Made by a program: the position numbers and the translations under genes. Shown piece by piece: positions 42,404 through 50,458 of a stretch of 64,000 bases of DNA. Numbering within the stretch: the first letter of the stretch is position 1; the number at the start of each line of letters is the position of its first letter. Location: NCBI GenBank assembly GCA_044361535.1, contig JBIKIQ010000006.1, positions 1 to 64,000 on the forward strand. The letters are read 5' to 3'. Below the pieces are notes generated by a model. The model was given only the letters and a program-made list of their open reading frames with translations, was not told where the DNA came from and made no database searches. This DNA comes from UBA952 sp044361535 (lineage in GTDB: Bacteria > Bacteroidota > Bacteroidia > Flavobacteriales_D > Crocinitomicaceae).

Positions 42404-44452
42404 TTACTTCCAAAATTTTAAAACAGCCCACTCTGAAACCAGAAAAAGTAGGGCAATTATCAACATCCAACGCCAATATTCAGCGGGCTTATCCAACTCA
42501 ATTTTAGCTAAACTTTGTCCTTCATTAATTTTCTTAAATGACACTTGTTTTATCCCTTTATCTTTTAGTCCGTCAACAATTTCTTTTTCATTTGCGTATA
42601 CAACATCTGACTCCTCTCTCGAATAATTCAAAGAAACAGTGCCGATTTTGTCTTCATCAACAATATCAAACGTTCCAGATTTTAGCATTTCAACTGCTTC
42701 ACTCCCTCGTAAAATGAAGTAGGTCATCATCCCCAATTGTTCAGTTTTGGGTATAAAATCTATTTCTTTGTTTTTCAAATGAACGGGTGATTCACTTTTT
42801 GTTTTTTTATTTAAAGGAAAGCTCGATTCTTTACCAATAGTCAAGTAAATTGGTGTTTTACGCTGACTCATCTCAGCCATTCTAAGTAAAATTGAAGGAA
42901 ATAGAGCATCTGAAGTGAATGAACTAAAAGAACTTGCTAAGGAACTTGTAAATAAAAACACAGAACTTCCTGTACTTGAGCGCAAAAACAATGGCAGTCC
43001 ATTTTGAAGATTTATTAAGTCAAATGATCGCGACATTGAACCACGCTGAGTTTGATACAACTGAGAAACCGCAGGCAAGGTAATATTTGTGCTTTTTTTC
43101 TCAAACATACCATTGAAAAAAGGATCATCAAAAGCAAGTGTTTTTATTTTTGTGCCTGAAGTTACTATGCCACCAAAGGAAGGCAATTGAACTTGATTAA
43201 GAAATGAATTCCAAGAACCTTTATCAATTGTAGCTCCTGGGAAAAGACCAAGTGCGCCACCGCCTTGAACAAATTCTAAAAGCATGGAGCTGTGACCAGA
43301 TGAAATTTCATTTACTCCATTTAAAACAACTAAATCTGTTTGGTTCAATTGATCCTTGGAAAAAGAACCTAATTCAACCACATTCAATTTATAGTATTTT
43401 TCAAGACTGTAAACCTTATTCATGGCATCTGTTGCATCGGGGCCATTTATTACCAATACGTTCGTATGGTCATCTAAAAAATATGAAAAGTAAAAATCAT
43501 CATCCCAGAATAGTTGTTTGTCATTGACTGAGATTTTTCCAGCCTTGTATCCTGGAGCATTGTCTGTGAAATTTATAGTGGTGGTTGTCTTTTTGTTTGC
43601 AGGTAAATCAATTACAAAATCTCGCTTAATAGAATTGACCGAACAAGACACATCAATGTTGTTTAAGACGACATCCCCATGATTAACTAATCGAATATTT
43701 AATTCAGAATTTTCACCTAATTTTCTAACAGGTGAGCTAAACCAAACCGAATCAATTGTAATATTTGATGCTTGTTGTGGTTTTAATTGAATGGGATAAT
43801 AGTAGCCTTGTTCATCCTTTGTCAATTGATCAAAGCGTGTTTGATTTTTTTGAAAATCAGAGAATAATACAAATTGTTTTGCCCCTAATTTTTTTTGACG
43901 TACCTCTTCATTTTTTACAATGTTTTTTTCCCATTCTATTACTTCATCAATAGATTTACGCATGGACGTTGGTTTTATTTTATCCAACATTTCAAGTGCC
44001 TCAACTTTAGAAATCAATCTGCTTTCAATGCCATTCATTAAGTTTGTGTGTAACAAAACTCTTGTTTCTAAAGGAACTTCATTGAGCATTTTTCGCGCCT
44101 TTTCTCTGGCTTCAGACACTAACTCTCCTTCAGTTCCCTTGGCTGACATCGAAAATGAATTGTCAATATAAATAGACAGAAAAGGACTTCCTATTTCGTT
44201 CAATGATTCATCTACAGGCTTATATGGTTGGGCAAAAGCTAAAACTAAAAACACAATTGCAAGCATTCTTAAAGCCAAAATAATCCAATGCTTTATTTTC
44301 CGAACAGATTTCTGTTGTTGGTCGAGAAATTGTAAAAACTTGAGAGACGAGAAATAGAGCGTTTTATATCTTCGAAAATGAAATAAATGTATGATTATCG
44401 GAATAGAGAGCGCGGTTAAACCCCATAAAAACTCCGGATAAACAAACTTCAT
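42404..44452 (-). CDS. BatA-domain / von Willebrand factor A membrane protein
   Basis: A 682-residue protein. The N-terminal BatA (aerotolerance regulator) region has two membrane helices and F-L-W-G-L-T-A-L-S-I-P-I-I-I-H-L-F-H-F-R-R. A VWA domain follows with a MIDAS-like D-N-S-F-S-M-S near residue 94. The middle and C-terminal parts contain a glutamine-amidotransferase-like segment (V-L-N-G, G-G-A-L-G-L-F-P near residue 400), and a last membrane helix lies at ~660-678. Such proteins are widespread in Bacteroidota without a firm role. It is first in an operon with the dihydroorotase-like and methyltransferase genes. Confidence 0.85.
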   Translation of the reverse strand: MKFVYPEFLWGLTALSIPIIIHLFHFRRYKTLYFSSLKFLQFLDQQQKSVRKIKHWIILALRMLAIVFLVLAFAQPYKPVDESLNEIGSPFLSIYIDNSFSMSAKGTEGELVSEAREKARKMLNEVPLETRVLLHTNLMNGIESRLISKVEALEMLDKIKPTSMRKSIDEVIEWEKNIVKNEEVRQKKLGAKQFVLFSDFQKNQTRFDQLTKDEQGYYYPIQLKPQQASNITIDSVWFSSPVRKLGENSELNIRLVNHGDVVLNNIDVSCSVNSIKRDFVIDLPANKKTTTTINFTDNAPGYKAGKISVNDKQLFWDDDFYFSYFLDDHTNVLVINGPDATDAMNKVYSLEKYYKLNVVELGSFSKDQLNQTDLVVLNGVNEISSGHSSMLLEFVQGGGALGLFPGATIDKGSWNSFLNQVQLPSFGGIVTSGTKIKTLAFDDPFFNGMFEKKSTNITLPAVSQLYQTQRGSMSRSFDLINLQNGLPLFLRSSTGSSVFLFTSSLASSFSSFTSDALFPSILLRMAEMSQRKTPIYLTIGKESSFPLNKKTKSESPVHLKNKEIDFIPKTEQLGMMTYFILRGSEAVEMLKSGTFDIVDEDKIGTVSLNYSREESDVVYANEKEIVDGLKDKGIKQVSFKKINEGQSLAKIELDKPAEYWRWMLIIALLFLVSEWAVLKFWK

Positions 44453-44456
44453 AGGT

Positions 44457-44464
44457 CAAAGGTA
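44457..44464 (-). promoter_or_regulatory. -7 promoter box TACCTTTG (minus strand)
   Basis: A TAnnTTTG match with TTTG (44490-44487) 22 bases upstream. It lies only 4 bases before the BatA gene ATG, so transcription would be leaderless or nearly so. Confidence 0.4.
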
Positions 44465-44523
44465 CAAAAAATGGATGCAGAAATGGCAAATTTTTAGCGC
44501 AAACCATTGAAATGAAATTACAT

Positions 44524-44531
44524 TACTTTTG
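44524..44531 (+). promoter_or_regulatory. -7 promoter box TACTTTTG
   Basis: TAnnTTTG match 21 bases before the ATG of the VanZ-like gene at 44553. Upstream -33 element not obvious. Confidence 0.4.
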
Positions 44532-44552
44532 TTTTTCAAAAAGCACTAATCT

Positions 44553-45065
44553 ATGGAAGTTGAAAAACATAAAAATCTTATTTTCAATTATTTATACTTA
44601 TTTTCATTAGCATTTCTAGCTGCATCTATCTATTTTTTATTTCGTGACAAAACAATTCTTTTTAATCAATTTTTTTCAACATTTGGATTCGACGGATTGC
44701 AAGAAAAGCAAAGAATACAAGAAATTATTCCAGTTCCTAATTGGATTATTTATTCCTTACCAGGGGGCATTTGGGTATATGTAGCTTCCATTTTCGCTCA
44801 TAAATTTGAAAAAAAATTATTTTATTTTCCTATCCATGTTTATATTCTTCCCGCAATTTATGCGTTGGGATTAGAGTTTTGTCAGCTTTGTCATTTAACA
44901 GATGGTACTTTTGATTGGCTTGATTTACTTTTTGTCTTGATTGGAGTATATTTAGCAAAACATTCTAAACATCTTGAACTCAACTTAAGTGGACATCCGA
45001 AAATTCAGCATTTTGCTTTAATTTCTGCCTTTTTGGTTTTATTTTTAAGTAATGTATACCACTGA
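44553..45065 (+). CDS. VanZ-like four-helix membrane protein
   Basis: A 170-residue protein with about four membrane helices. The stretch L-E-F-C-Q-L-C-H-L-T-D-G-T-F-D-W-L-D-L-L near residue 110 resembles the E-x-x-Q...D-x-x-D signature of the VanZ family, but the similarity is partial. VanZ proteins are linked to glycopeptide resistance and cell-envelope changes; no function is assigned here. Single gene between the BatA operon (divergent) and the tRNA-Leu locus. Confidence 0.5.
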   Translation: MEVEKHKNLIFNYLYLFSLAFLAASIYFLFRDKTILFNQFFSTFGFDGLQEKQRIQEIIPVPNWIIYSLPGGIWVYVASIFAHKFEKKLFYFPIHVYILPAIYALGLEFCQLCHLTDGTFDWLDLLFVLIGVYLAKHSKHLELNLSGHPKIQHFALISAFLVLFLSNVYH

Positions 45066-45155
45066 TTCTCGGAATCATTAAGAATGTAAAAATTTCTTTC
45101 ACGTAAAGCAGAAGAGAAAATAAGCGACTTATACCCAAAAAAGTATTGTTCAAAA

Positions 45156-45186
45156 TTTGTTTGATTTTAAATAATCTGTATCTTTG
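45156..45186 (+). promoter_or_regulatory. Promoter of the tRNA-Leu repeat locus
   Basis: TTTG (45156-45159), 19 bases, then TATCTTTG (45179-45186), the best promoter match in the window. Transcription from about 45193 would include all three partial tRNA-like units, tRNA-Leu and the terminator at 45624-45650, about 455 nt. The rest of 45066-45277 shows no gene. Confidence 0.7.
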
Positions 45187-45277
45187 CAGCCCTTTAAGTG
45201 AATGTTTAATCATTAAAAAGGTGAAAAATTGAAATTCCAGAAGACAAACGTGACTTCTACCTGAATTTGATATAATT

Positions 45278-45539
45278 GCGGATGTGGTGATCCCGATTCC
45301 GATAGCTATCGGGACTATCGGGATGGTAGACACGCAAAGAAGTCTAACGTGACTTCGAATAAATTTGATATAATTGCGGATGTGGTGATCCCGATAGCTA
45401 TCGGGATGGCAAACACGCAAAGAAGTCTAACGTGACTTCGAATGATTTGATATAATTGCGGATGTGGTGATCCCGATAGCTATCGGGATGGCAAACACGC
45501 AAAGAAGTCTAACGTGACTTCGAATGATTTGATATAATT
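45278..45539 (+). repeat. Three tandem copies of the tRNA-Leu 5' part with a palindrome inserted in the D loop
   Basis: Units start with GCGGATGTGGTGA at 45278, 45376 and 45458; the real tRNA starts at 45540 (spacings 98, 82, 82). Each unit then has the palindrome TCCCGATAGCTATCGGGA (45389-45406 and 45471-45488; an expanded 33-base version at 45291-45323), where the tRNA has AAT. Next comes TGGTAGACACGC (copy 1, identical to the tRNA) or TGGCAAACACGC (copies 2 and 3). A 39-40 base linker follows with a GAAGTC/GACTTC hairpin and TGATATAATT. The anticodon arm and 3' half are absent. On the coding strand this forms the leader of pre-tRNA-Leu. Confidence 0.93.
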
Positions 45540-45621
45540 GCGGATGTGGTGAAATTGGTAGACACGCTAGACTTAGGATCTAGTGCCGAGAGGTGTGCGG
45601 GTTCGAGTCCCTCCATCCGCA
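45540..45621 (+). tRNA. tRNA-Leu, anticodon TAG
   Basis: An 82-nt class II tRNA. Acceptor GCGGATG pairs with CATCCGC, discriminator A at 45621, anticodon loop CTTAGGA (anticodon UAG, reads CUA/CUG), a variable arm and T loop GGTTCGAGTCC. CCA is not encoded. It is preceded by three tandem copies of its own 5' part and followed by a terminator. Confidence 0.95.
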
Positions 45622-45623
45622 CT

Positions 45624-45650
45624 AAATGGTCTCTTTCGAGGCCATTTTTT
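45624..45650 (+). terminator. Terminator of tRNA-Leu
   Basis: AAATGGTCTC pairs with GAGGCCATTT (ten pairs, one G-T) across a TTTC loop, followed by a T run, two bases after the tRNA discriminator. Ends the tRNA-Leu transcript before trigger factor. Confidence 0.85.
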
Positions 45651-45673
45651 GTTTAATAACTTAATGAAAAAAA

Positions 45674-47017
45674 ATGAACGTTATTCGCGAGGATTTGAAT
45701 GCATTGAATGCACGATTAAAAGTTAAAGTAACTCCTGAAGATTATCAATCAAAAGTTTCAGAAACCCTATCAAAGTATAGAAAAACAGCCAAAATACCTG
45801 GTTTCAGACCTGGACACGCTCCGATGGGAATGATACAGAAACAATATGGCAAATCTGTTTTGTTTGATGAAGTTTCTAAAATGGTAACAGATGCCATCAA
45901 CAATTACATTTCTGAAGAAAAATTAAACTTATTGGGCAATCCAATTCCTGTTGAGGAAAATGGTTTCAGTGGAGACTTTTCTAATCCAACTGATTTTGAA
46001 TTTGTTTATGAAATCGCTTTCCCTCCTCAAATTGACGTTACTATTACAAAAAAAGATTCTTTTGATTTTGAAAAAGTAGATGTTAATCAAGATCTAATCA
46101 ACAAACAATCTGAAGACATTCGCAGACGATATGGAAAATTAGTTAGTTCAGATGAAGTGAAGGAAAAAGACCTCATCTTGGGTCGATTTGTTGAATTAAA
46201 CGACGATAAATCAGTAAAAGAAGGCGGAATAGATCATACCTCTTCTATTTCTCTAGAATTTTTGGATTCAAATGATGCACGACAAATGTTCGTTGGGAAA
46301 AAAATTGGAGATTCAATTGAATTAAATCCTAATGATGTTTCTAAAGGTCCAAAGGACAAAGCTGCGATGTTAGGAGTAAAAGAAGATGAATTAGAAAATA
46401 TTGGGTCTTTGTTTTCATATACCATCAATGAAATCAAATCGATGGAATTGGCAGACTTGAACGAAGAATTGTTTTTGAAGTTGTATCCTGATGCTACGGT
46501 TACCAACGAAGATGAATTTCTTGCACGCATTAAATCCGATTTGGAAAAGATGTTTGAACAAGATTCAGATAAAAAACTTTATAGAACGATATACGATTCC
46601 TTAATGGAAAAAGTAAATGCTGACTTTCCAGATGACTTTCTAAAAAGATGGATTAAGCAAGTAAACGATAAGCCTGTAACAGATGAACAAATTGATTCAG
46701 AATATGATGGGTATAGAAATATGCTCAAGTGGCAATTAATTGAAAAAACACTGTTTGACAAACACAATCTTGTGATTGACCAAATGGAGTTAATTAATTT
46801 CACAAAACATTTACTAAGAACCAATTATTCGAATTACGGAATATTTGAAGTAGATGAAGAGGAATTGACACAAAGTGCTATGAAGTTTCTTCAAGACAAA
46901 AAACAAACTGATGCTATTATCAGTCGTCTAGCGGAAGATAAACTTATCAATTTATTCAAAACCGAAGCAAGCTTGAAAGACAAAGTAGTTTCGTATGAAG
47001 ATTTCATTGGAAAATAA
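45674..47017 (+). CDS. tig: Trigger factor
   Basis: A 447-residue ribosome-associated chaperone. The N-terminal ribosome-binding domain has I-P-G-F-R-P-G-H-A-P near residue 39 (the classical signature has G-F-R-x-G-x-x-P). The middle PPIase domain is divergent (G-R-F-V-E-L near 172, F-V-G-K-K-I-G-D near 214). The helical C-terminal domain follows. Helps nascent chains fold. It lies 24 bases after the tRNA-Leu terminator and ends at a strong terminator. Confidence 0.93.
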   Translation: MNVIREDLNALNARLKVKVTPEDYQSKVSETLSKYRKTAKIPGFRPGHAPMGMIQKQYGKSVLFDEVSKMVTDAINNYISEEKLNLLGNPIPVEENGFSGDFSNPTDFEFVYEIAFPPQIDVTITKKDSFDFEKVDVNQDLINKQSEDIRRRYGKLVSSDEVKEKDLILGRFVELNDDKSVKEGGIDHTSSISLEFLDSNDARQMFVGKKIGDSIELNPNDVSKGPKDKAAMLGVKEDELENIGSLFSYTINEIKSMELADLNEELFLKLYPDATVTNEDEFLARIKSDLEKMFEQDSDKKLYRTIYDSLMEKVNADFPDDFLKRWIKQVNDKPVTDEQIDSEYDGYRNMLKWQLIEKTLFDKHNLVIDQMELINFTKHLLRTNYSNYGIFEVDEEELTQSAMKFLQDKKQTDAIISRLAEDKLINLFKTEASLKDKVVSYEDFIGK

Positions 47018-47037
47018 AACTACAAAGCAAATTTGTT

Positions 47038-47067
47038 AAAGCCGAAATAATGTTTCGGCTTTTTTTT
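47038..47067 (+). terminator. Rho-independent terminator of tig
   Basis: AAAGCCGAAA pairs with TTTCGGCTTT across a short TAATG loop and runs into eight T residues. It lies 21 bases after the tig stop. Confidence 0.9.
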
Positions 47068-47101
47068 GCAAAAAAAATTATCTTTACTTAAAATTACATG
47101 T

Positions 47102-48469
47102 ATGAACCATTTTTTACTTTCACTCACCTTCTTTGTTTTACTCGGAAACTCTTTCGCATTCGAAAGATACAGTGATCCGAGAGATACGTCTAAAGGAATC
47201 ATTAATAAGGCGTTGGCCGTAAAATTGCTCAATGACGGGATTGAACTTTATTCCATTGGACAAAACAAAGATGCTTTGGGGAAATTCAAAGATGCCGCGG
47301 CGAAAGACCCGAGTAACTGGAAAGCAATGTTTTACATAAGTTTAGCAAACTACGACTTAAATTTTTATTCCTTATCTCTTTCCCAGGCTAAATCAGCATT
47401 AAAATTATCTGAGGGCAAACCTAGCCCTGATTTTTATGAGCATTTCGCCAAAGTTAATCATGCAATGGGTCATTTAGACACTGCCTTACGCTATTATAAA
47501 ATTGCCAATACCGAGCTCTCTGGCTCACTAAAAAAAGCATTTCAAATTCCTGTTAGAATTCAGCAAGTAGAATTTGCGATGAAAGAAAAGGCAGCGAATA
47601 AGCCGGTTAAAAAATCTATTCTCAGTAGAAATGTCAATAGCAATTATGCAGAATATGGACCCATTTTAGCAGATAGCGGCCGCGTTCTGTATTTTACGGC
47701 ACGAAAATCTGATACAAAGGGTCGTACAATGAATGTCGAAGACCAAGATTATTTTGAAGATATTTATATGTCATTGTGGAATGCTGAAATCAATGACTGG
47801 GACAGTGTAACAAACGCCTTGAAATGGAACACAAAAGGATTTGATGCGCTCACTTATGTTTCTAATGATGGGAAATATGCTTTAATGACTATAAACAATG
47901 AATCAATGGATAAAGCAACGACCTCAAGCTCTGATATTTTTGAATTATCCTTAAGTGCTTCAACTGGCAAATGGGGATCACCAAAGGCTATTGATAACAA
48001 GTCGATTAACTCTTCCTATTACGACGGATCTGCAACAATGACGGCCGACCGAAAAACCATGTATTTTGTTTCTGATCGCAAAGGAGATAAAAAATCAACA
48101 GATATTTATCGGGTTCAAAAAGACGGAAATACTTGGGGTAAGGCAGAAGCATTGCCTGACTACATCAACACAACTGGAAGAGAGACAACACCGTACATCA
48201 CGCCAGATGGTAAATTTTTATTCTTCAGTTCAGATGGATTACCAGGAATGGGCGGACTAGACATTTATGTTTCTGAACTAAAAGGCGGTGTTTTTGGACA
48301 ACCGGTGAATTTAGGCTCTTTGGTAAACTCCTTTACTGATGACACGCATTTTTCGTATTATCCAGAGTTTAAAAAAGGGTATGTTGCATCTGTTACTACC
48401 TCTGGTGAAAAAGCAAATTACGATTTATACGAAATTGATTTAAGCGAATTTTCGTTGCCGATTAAATAA
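47102..48469 (+). CDS. TPR and PD40 (WD40-like) beta-propeller secreted protein
   Basis: A 455-residue protein from the ATG at 47102, which gives a normal signal peptide (M-N-H-F-L-L-S-L-T-F-F-V-L-L-G). The N-terminal ~130 residues are TPR-like (G-I-E-L-Y-S-I-G-Q-N-K-D-A-L, A-L-R-Y-Y-K-I-A). The C-terminal ~280 residues have PD40 repeats (L-Y-F-T-A-R, M-Y-F-V-S-D-R-K-G near residue 320, F-F-S-S-D-G near 378). Related Bacteroidota proteins end in an OmpA domain; that domain is missing here. Periplasmic or outer-membrane associated, function unknown. Confidence 0.82.
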   Translation: MNHFLLSLTFFVLLGNSFAFERYSDPRDTSKGIINKALAVKLLNDGIELYSIGQNKDALGKFKDAAAKDPSNWKAMFYISLANYDLNFYSLSLSQAKSALKLSEGKPSPDFYEHFAKVNHAMGHLDTALRYYKIANTELSGSLKKAFQIPVRIQQVEFAMKEKAANKPVKKSILSRNVNSNYAEYGPILADSGRVLYFTARKSDTKGRTMNVEDQDYFEDIYMSLWNAEINDWDSVTNALKWNTKGFDALTYVSNDGKYALMTINNESMDKATTSSSDIFELSLSASTGKWGSPKAIDNKSINSSYYDGSATMTADRKTMYFVSDRKGDKKSTDIYRVQKDGNTWGKAEALPDYINTTGRETTPYITPDGKFLFFSSDGLPGMGGLDIYVSELKGGVFGQPVNLGSLVNSFTDDTHFSYYPEFKKGYVASVTTSGEKANYDLYEIDLSEFSLPIK

Positions 48470-48478
48470 TGGCTAATT

Positions 48479-49192
48479 ATGTATAAGAAATTTTTCTTTG
48501 AGTTATTCAAAGAGGGAATTGGTTATGAAAGCGGATTTTTTAGAACGTTAATTGATTTACTTAAAAACCCTAGAATTGTAGTCCAAGCAGCGGCTAAAAA
48601 TGATTACAAATACGTTAATTCTGTAAAATTTTTAGTGACCATTTGCGGTTATTATTTGCTGGTTAATAGTTTTTTTATTGATTGGGATACGGTAGCTATT
48701 AATCACTACAAAGAAATAAAAATTCTATTATCAGGGTCCACAAAATTGAATGATTTCGAGATATTTCAGGCAAAAATAATGGCGATAGCATTCTCAAATG
48801 GAATTATTCCTTTAAACATAGGTTTAATCATCATTCAACTTTTTCTAATTTCAAAAAAGGTGAAACTTGATTATGCCCAATTTGATTATCATAAGGATGT
48901 TCTTTTTTATTATAATGGAATTAACCTATTAATAACTTTCATTTTCTCTATTCTTGCAGGTTTGTTAAGCTCAAAAATTTTATTTTTTGTAATTACTGGT
49001 TATGGGTTCATTTTTCTTTTGGGTTTTAGAAGATTCGTAGAATTAAAACCAATTGGCAACTATTTAACCGAAGAACAGGTTGAAATGGCCAAAATATATC
49101 AGTCAACTCAAAAAAAATCAATTTATTTGATAACTCTAGTTTTCATAGTTATCATTTTTAGCTATTATTTTTTAAATGGAATGCAATTATGA
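48479..49192 (+). CDS. DUF3667-like membrane protein, copy 1
   Basis: A 237-residue protein. A soluble N-terminal part has F-K-E-G-I-G-Y-E-S-G and K-N-P-R-I-V-V-Q-A near residue 30; four or five membrane helices follow. The N-terminal pattern (pressed around -NP-x-x-V-V then K-Y-V-N-x-V-K-F) resembles DUF3667, but the zinc-ribbon of that family is missing. It is 9 bases after the TPR/PD40 gene and has a close paralogue immediately downstream. Function unknown. Confidence 0.6.
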   Translation: MYKKFFFELFKEGIGYESGFFRTLIDLLKNPRIVVQAAAKNDYKYVNSVKFLVTICGYYLLVNSFFIDWDTVAINHYKEIKILLSGSTKLNDFEIFQAKIMAIAFSNGIIPLNIGLIIIQLFLISKKVKLDYAQFDYHKDVLFYYNGINLLITFIFSILAGLLSSKILFFVITGYGFIFLLGFRRFVELKPIGNYLTEEQVEMAKIYQSTQKKSIYLITLVFIVIIFSYYFLNGMQL

Positions 49193-49244
49193 AAATCGGT
49201 CTCTTGACTTTAAATCTAATCACGGCTAATCACAAAGTTCAATC

Positions 49245-49958
49245 ATGAACAAAACATTCTTTTTTACACTTTTTAAAGAAGGAATAGGCTATGAAAGCGG
49301 GCTTGTTAGAACCGTTATTGATTTATATAAAAACCCTCAAAAAGTTGTAGAGGCATCCATAAACAATGAATTAACATATGTAAATCCGGTTAAATTTATG
49401 ATGACTATTTGTGGTTATTTTGTGTTATTCAATGGTTTTATTATTGACTGGGAAAAAGTGTCATTGGAGCATTTTTCAACAATCAATTATTATATAACAG
49501 GTTCCTTAAAACCTGGGGAGGTTGAGGTATTTCAATCCAAAGTTATGGCATTTCTTTTTTCAACAGGGTATATTCCTTTGGCTATTGCCATTTTGATCCT
49601 CCAACTCTATTTTATTTCAAAGAGAATTAAAAATTTTTCATACTCCTTGGATTATCATAAAAGTGTTATTTTTTATTATCACGGATTTAACAATGTTTTG
49701 TACTTTCTTTTTACACTATCTGCAGCACTTCTACCAACTGAATTATTCTTGATGATTTTTTTGATTTTACCTGTTTTTGCAGCATTGGGGTATCGAAAAT
49801 TAATGGAACTTAAACCCATTGGCGCCTATTTTTCAAGTGAACAAAATGAATTAACAAAAGCCTATAAAGGCGCTATGCGCAAATCTGCATTTTTTGTTAT
49901 GGCTATTTCAATTATAGTCGGTTTAATTGCTGGAATTTTATTGTTAAATATCATTTGA
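49245..49958 (+). CDS. DUF3667-like membrane protein, copy 2
   Basis: A 237-residue paralogue of the preceding gene and of identical length. Both share F-K-E-G-I-G-Y-E-S-G, the Y-V-N-x-V-K-F segment, the F-I-I/F-I-D-W segment near residue 66, D-Y-H-K near residue 140 and E-L-K-P-I-G near residue 195. Four or five membrane helices. An evident tandem duplication with substantial divergence between copies. Followed by a short terminator-like hairpin at 50031. Confidence 0.6.
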   Translation: MNKTFFFTLFKEGIGYESGLVRTVIDLYKNPQKVVEASINNELTYVNPVKFMMTICGYFVLFNGFIIDWEKVSLEHFSTINYYITGSLKPGEVEVFQSKVMAFLFSTGYIPLAIAILILQLYFISKRIKNFSYSLDYHKSVIFYYHGFNNVLYFLFTLSAALLPTELFLMIFLILPVFAALGYRKLMELKPIGAYFSSEQNELTKAYKGAMRKSAFFVMAISIIVGLIAGILLLNII

Positions 49959-50030
49959 TATTAAAATTGGAATTTCCTCAATTAAAGATTGCTTTTTTGC
50001 CTAATTTTACATTATAAATAAACTCTTTGG

Positions 50031-50053
50031 AAGGATGAAAAACTATCCTTTTT
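50031..50053 (+). terminator. Weak terminator-like hairpin
   Basis: AAGGAT (50031-50036) pairs with ATCCTT (50045-50050) over an eight-base loop, followed by TTT. It is the probable end of the transcript of the DUF3667-like pair. Confidence 0.4.
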
Positions 50054-50121
50054 AAATTTATTTACAAAAATAACTAACGAAAAATTGAAACTATAGACAG
50101 ATAAAAATTAAACATATTGCT

Positions 50122-50336
50122 GAGCTTTAAGCTCTTATTCTCTCAATTCGAAACCTGAGAAATTTCAACAAATGCACGAGAATAAGATGCGGAGGCTCAC
50201 ACCTAAACGGGTGTGGGCTATTCGTACTTATTTGTGCATTGGGTTCTCTCAGGTACCCGAATTGAAAATAAGCAAACGGATAGTTCCACACCTTCTTTTT
50301 TGCTTCAAAGATTAAGAGCCTCGCCAGCTTTTAATC
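50122..50336 (+). ncRNA. Candidate structured non-coding RNA upstream of the restriction-modification gene
   Basis: A 139-base rod (50134-50272) is formed by six nested helices: CTTATT/AATAAG (50134/50267), TCAATTCG/CGAATTGA (50143/50258), ACCTGAGA/TCTCAGGT (50153/50247), AATGCAC/GTGCATT (50171/50234), AATAAG/CTTATT (50181/50227), and a 10-bp terminal hairpin GGCTCACACC/GGTGTGGGCT (50194/50210). It is flanked by GAGCTTTAAGCTC (50122) and a ten-pair hairpin GATTAAGAGC/GCTTTTAATC (50310/50327). Roughly 45 pairs with short internal loops exceeds chance. The larger internal loop (50161-50170 against 50241-50246) recalls 6S RNA-like rods, but no family is recognised. It could instead be a DNA inverted repeat. 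Confidence 0.5.
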
Positions 50337-50458
50337 AAAAACTTATGGCAAGAAAATCAATAAATTCATTCTTTTATTTCTCTGAAAAGCGTTTGCTACC
50401 TGTAAATGCAGATTTTGATTTCAAGGCAATTGATAACCTAATTCAGTTGCATCGATGA
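50213..50458 (+). CDS. Doubtful small ORF overlapping the restriction-modification gene
   Basis: An 81-codon frame that starts with GTG inside the terminal hairpin of the RNA candidate, so its N-terminal half is probably not coding. Its last ~37 codons, from the ATG at 50345, look more protein-like, and the stop overlaps the methyltransferase start (ATGA at 50455), the arrangement of translational coupling. It may be a short leader peptide, a remnant of an older gene, or chance. No family recognised. Confidence 0.25.
   Translation: MGYSYLFVHWVLSGTRIENKQTDSSTPSFLLQRLRASPAFNQKLMARKSINSFFYFSEKRLLPVNADFDFKAIDNLIQLHR

Noticed and set aside
44980..45420. Minus-strand 146-codon frame over the tRNA-Leu repeats
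   Set aside because: Antisense to the end of the VanZ-like gene and to the repeat array; composition follows the repeats, no protein family.
50122..50458. Retron or group II intron
   Set aside because: A long hairpin upstream of a gene recalls retron RNA, but the following gene is a methyltransferase and no reverse transcriptase is found.
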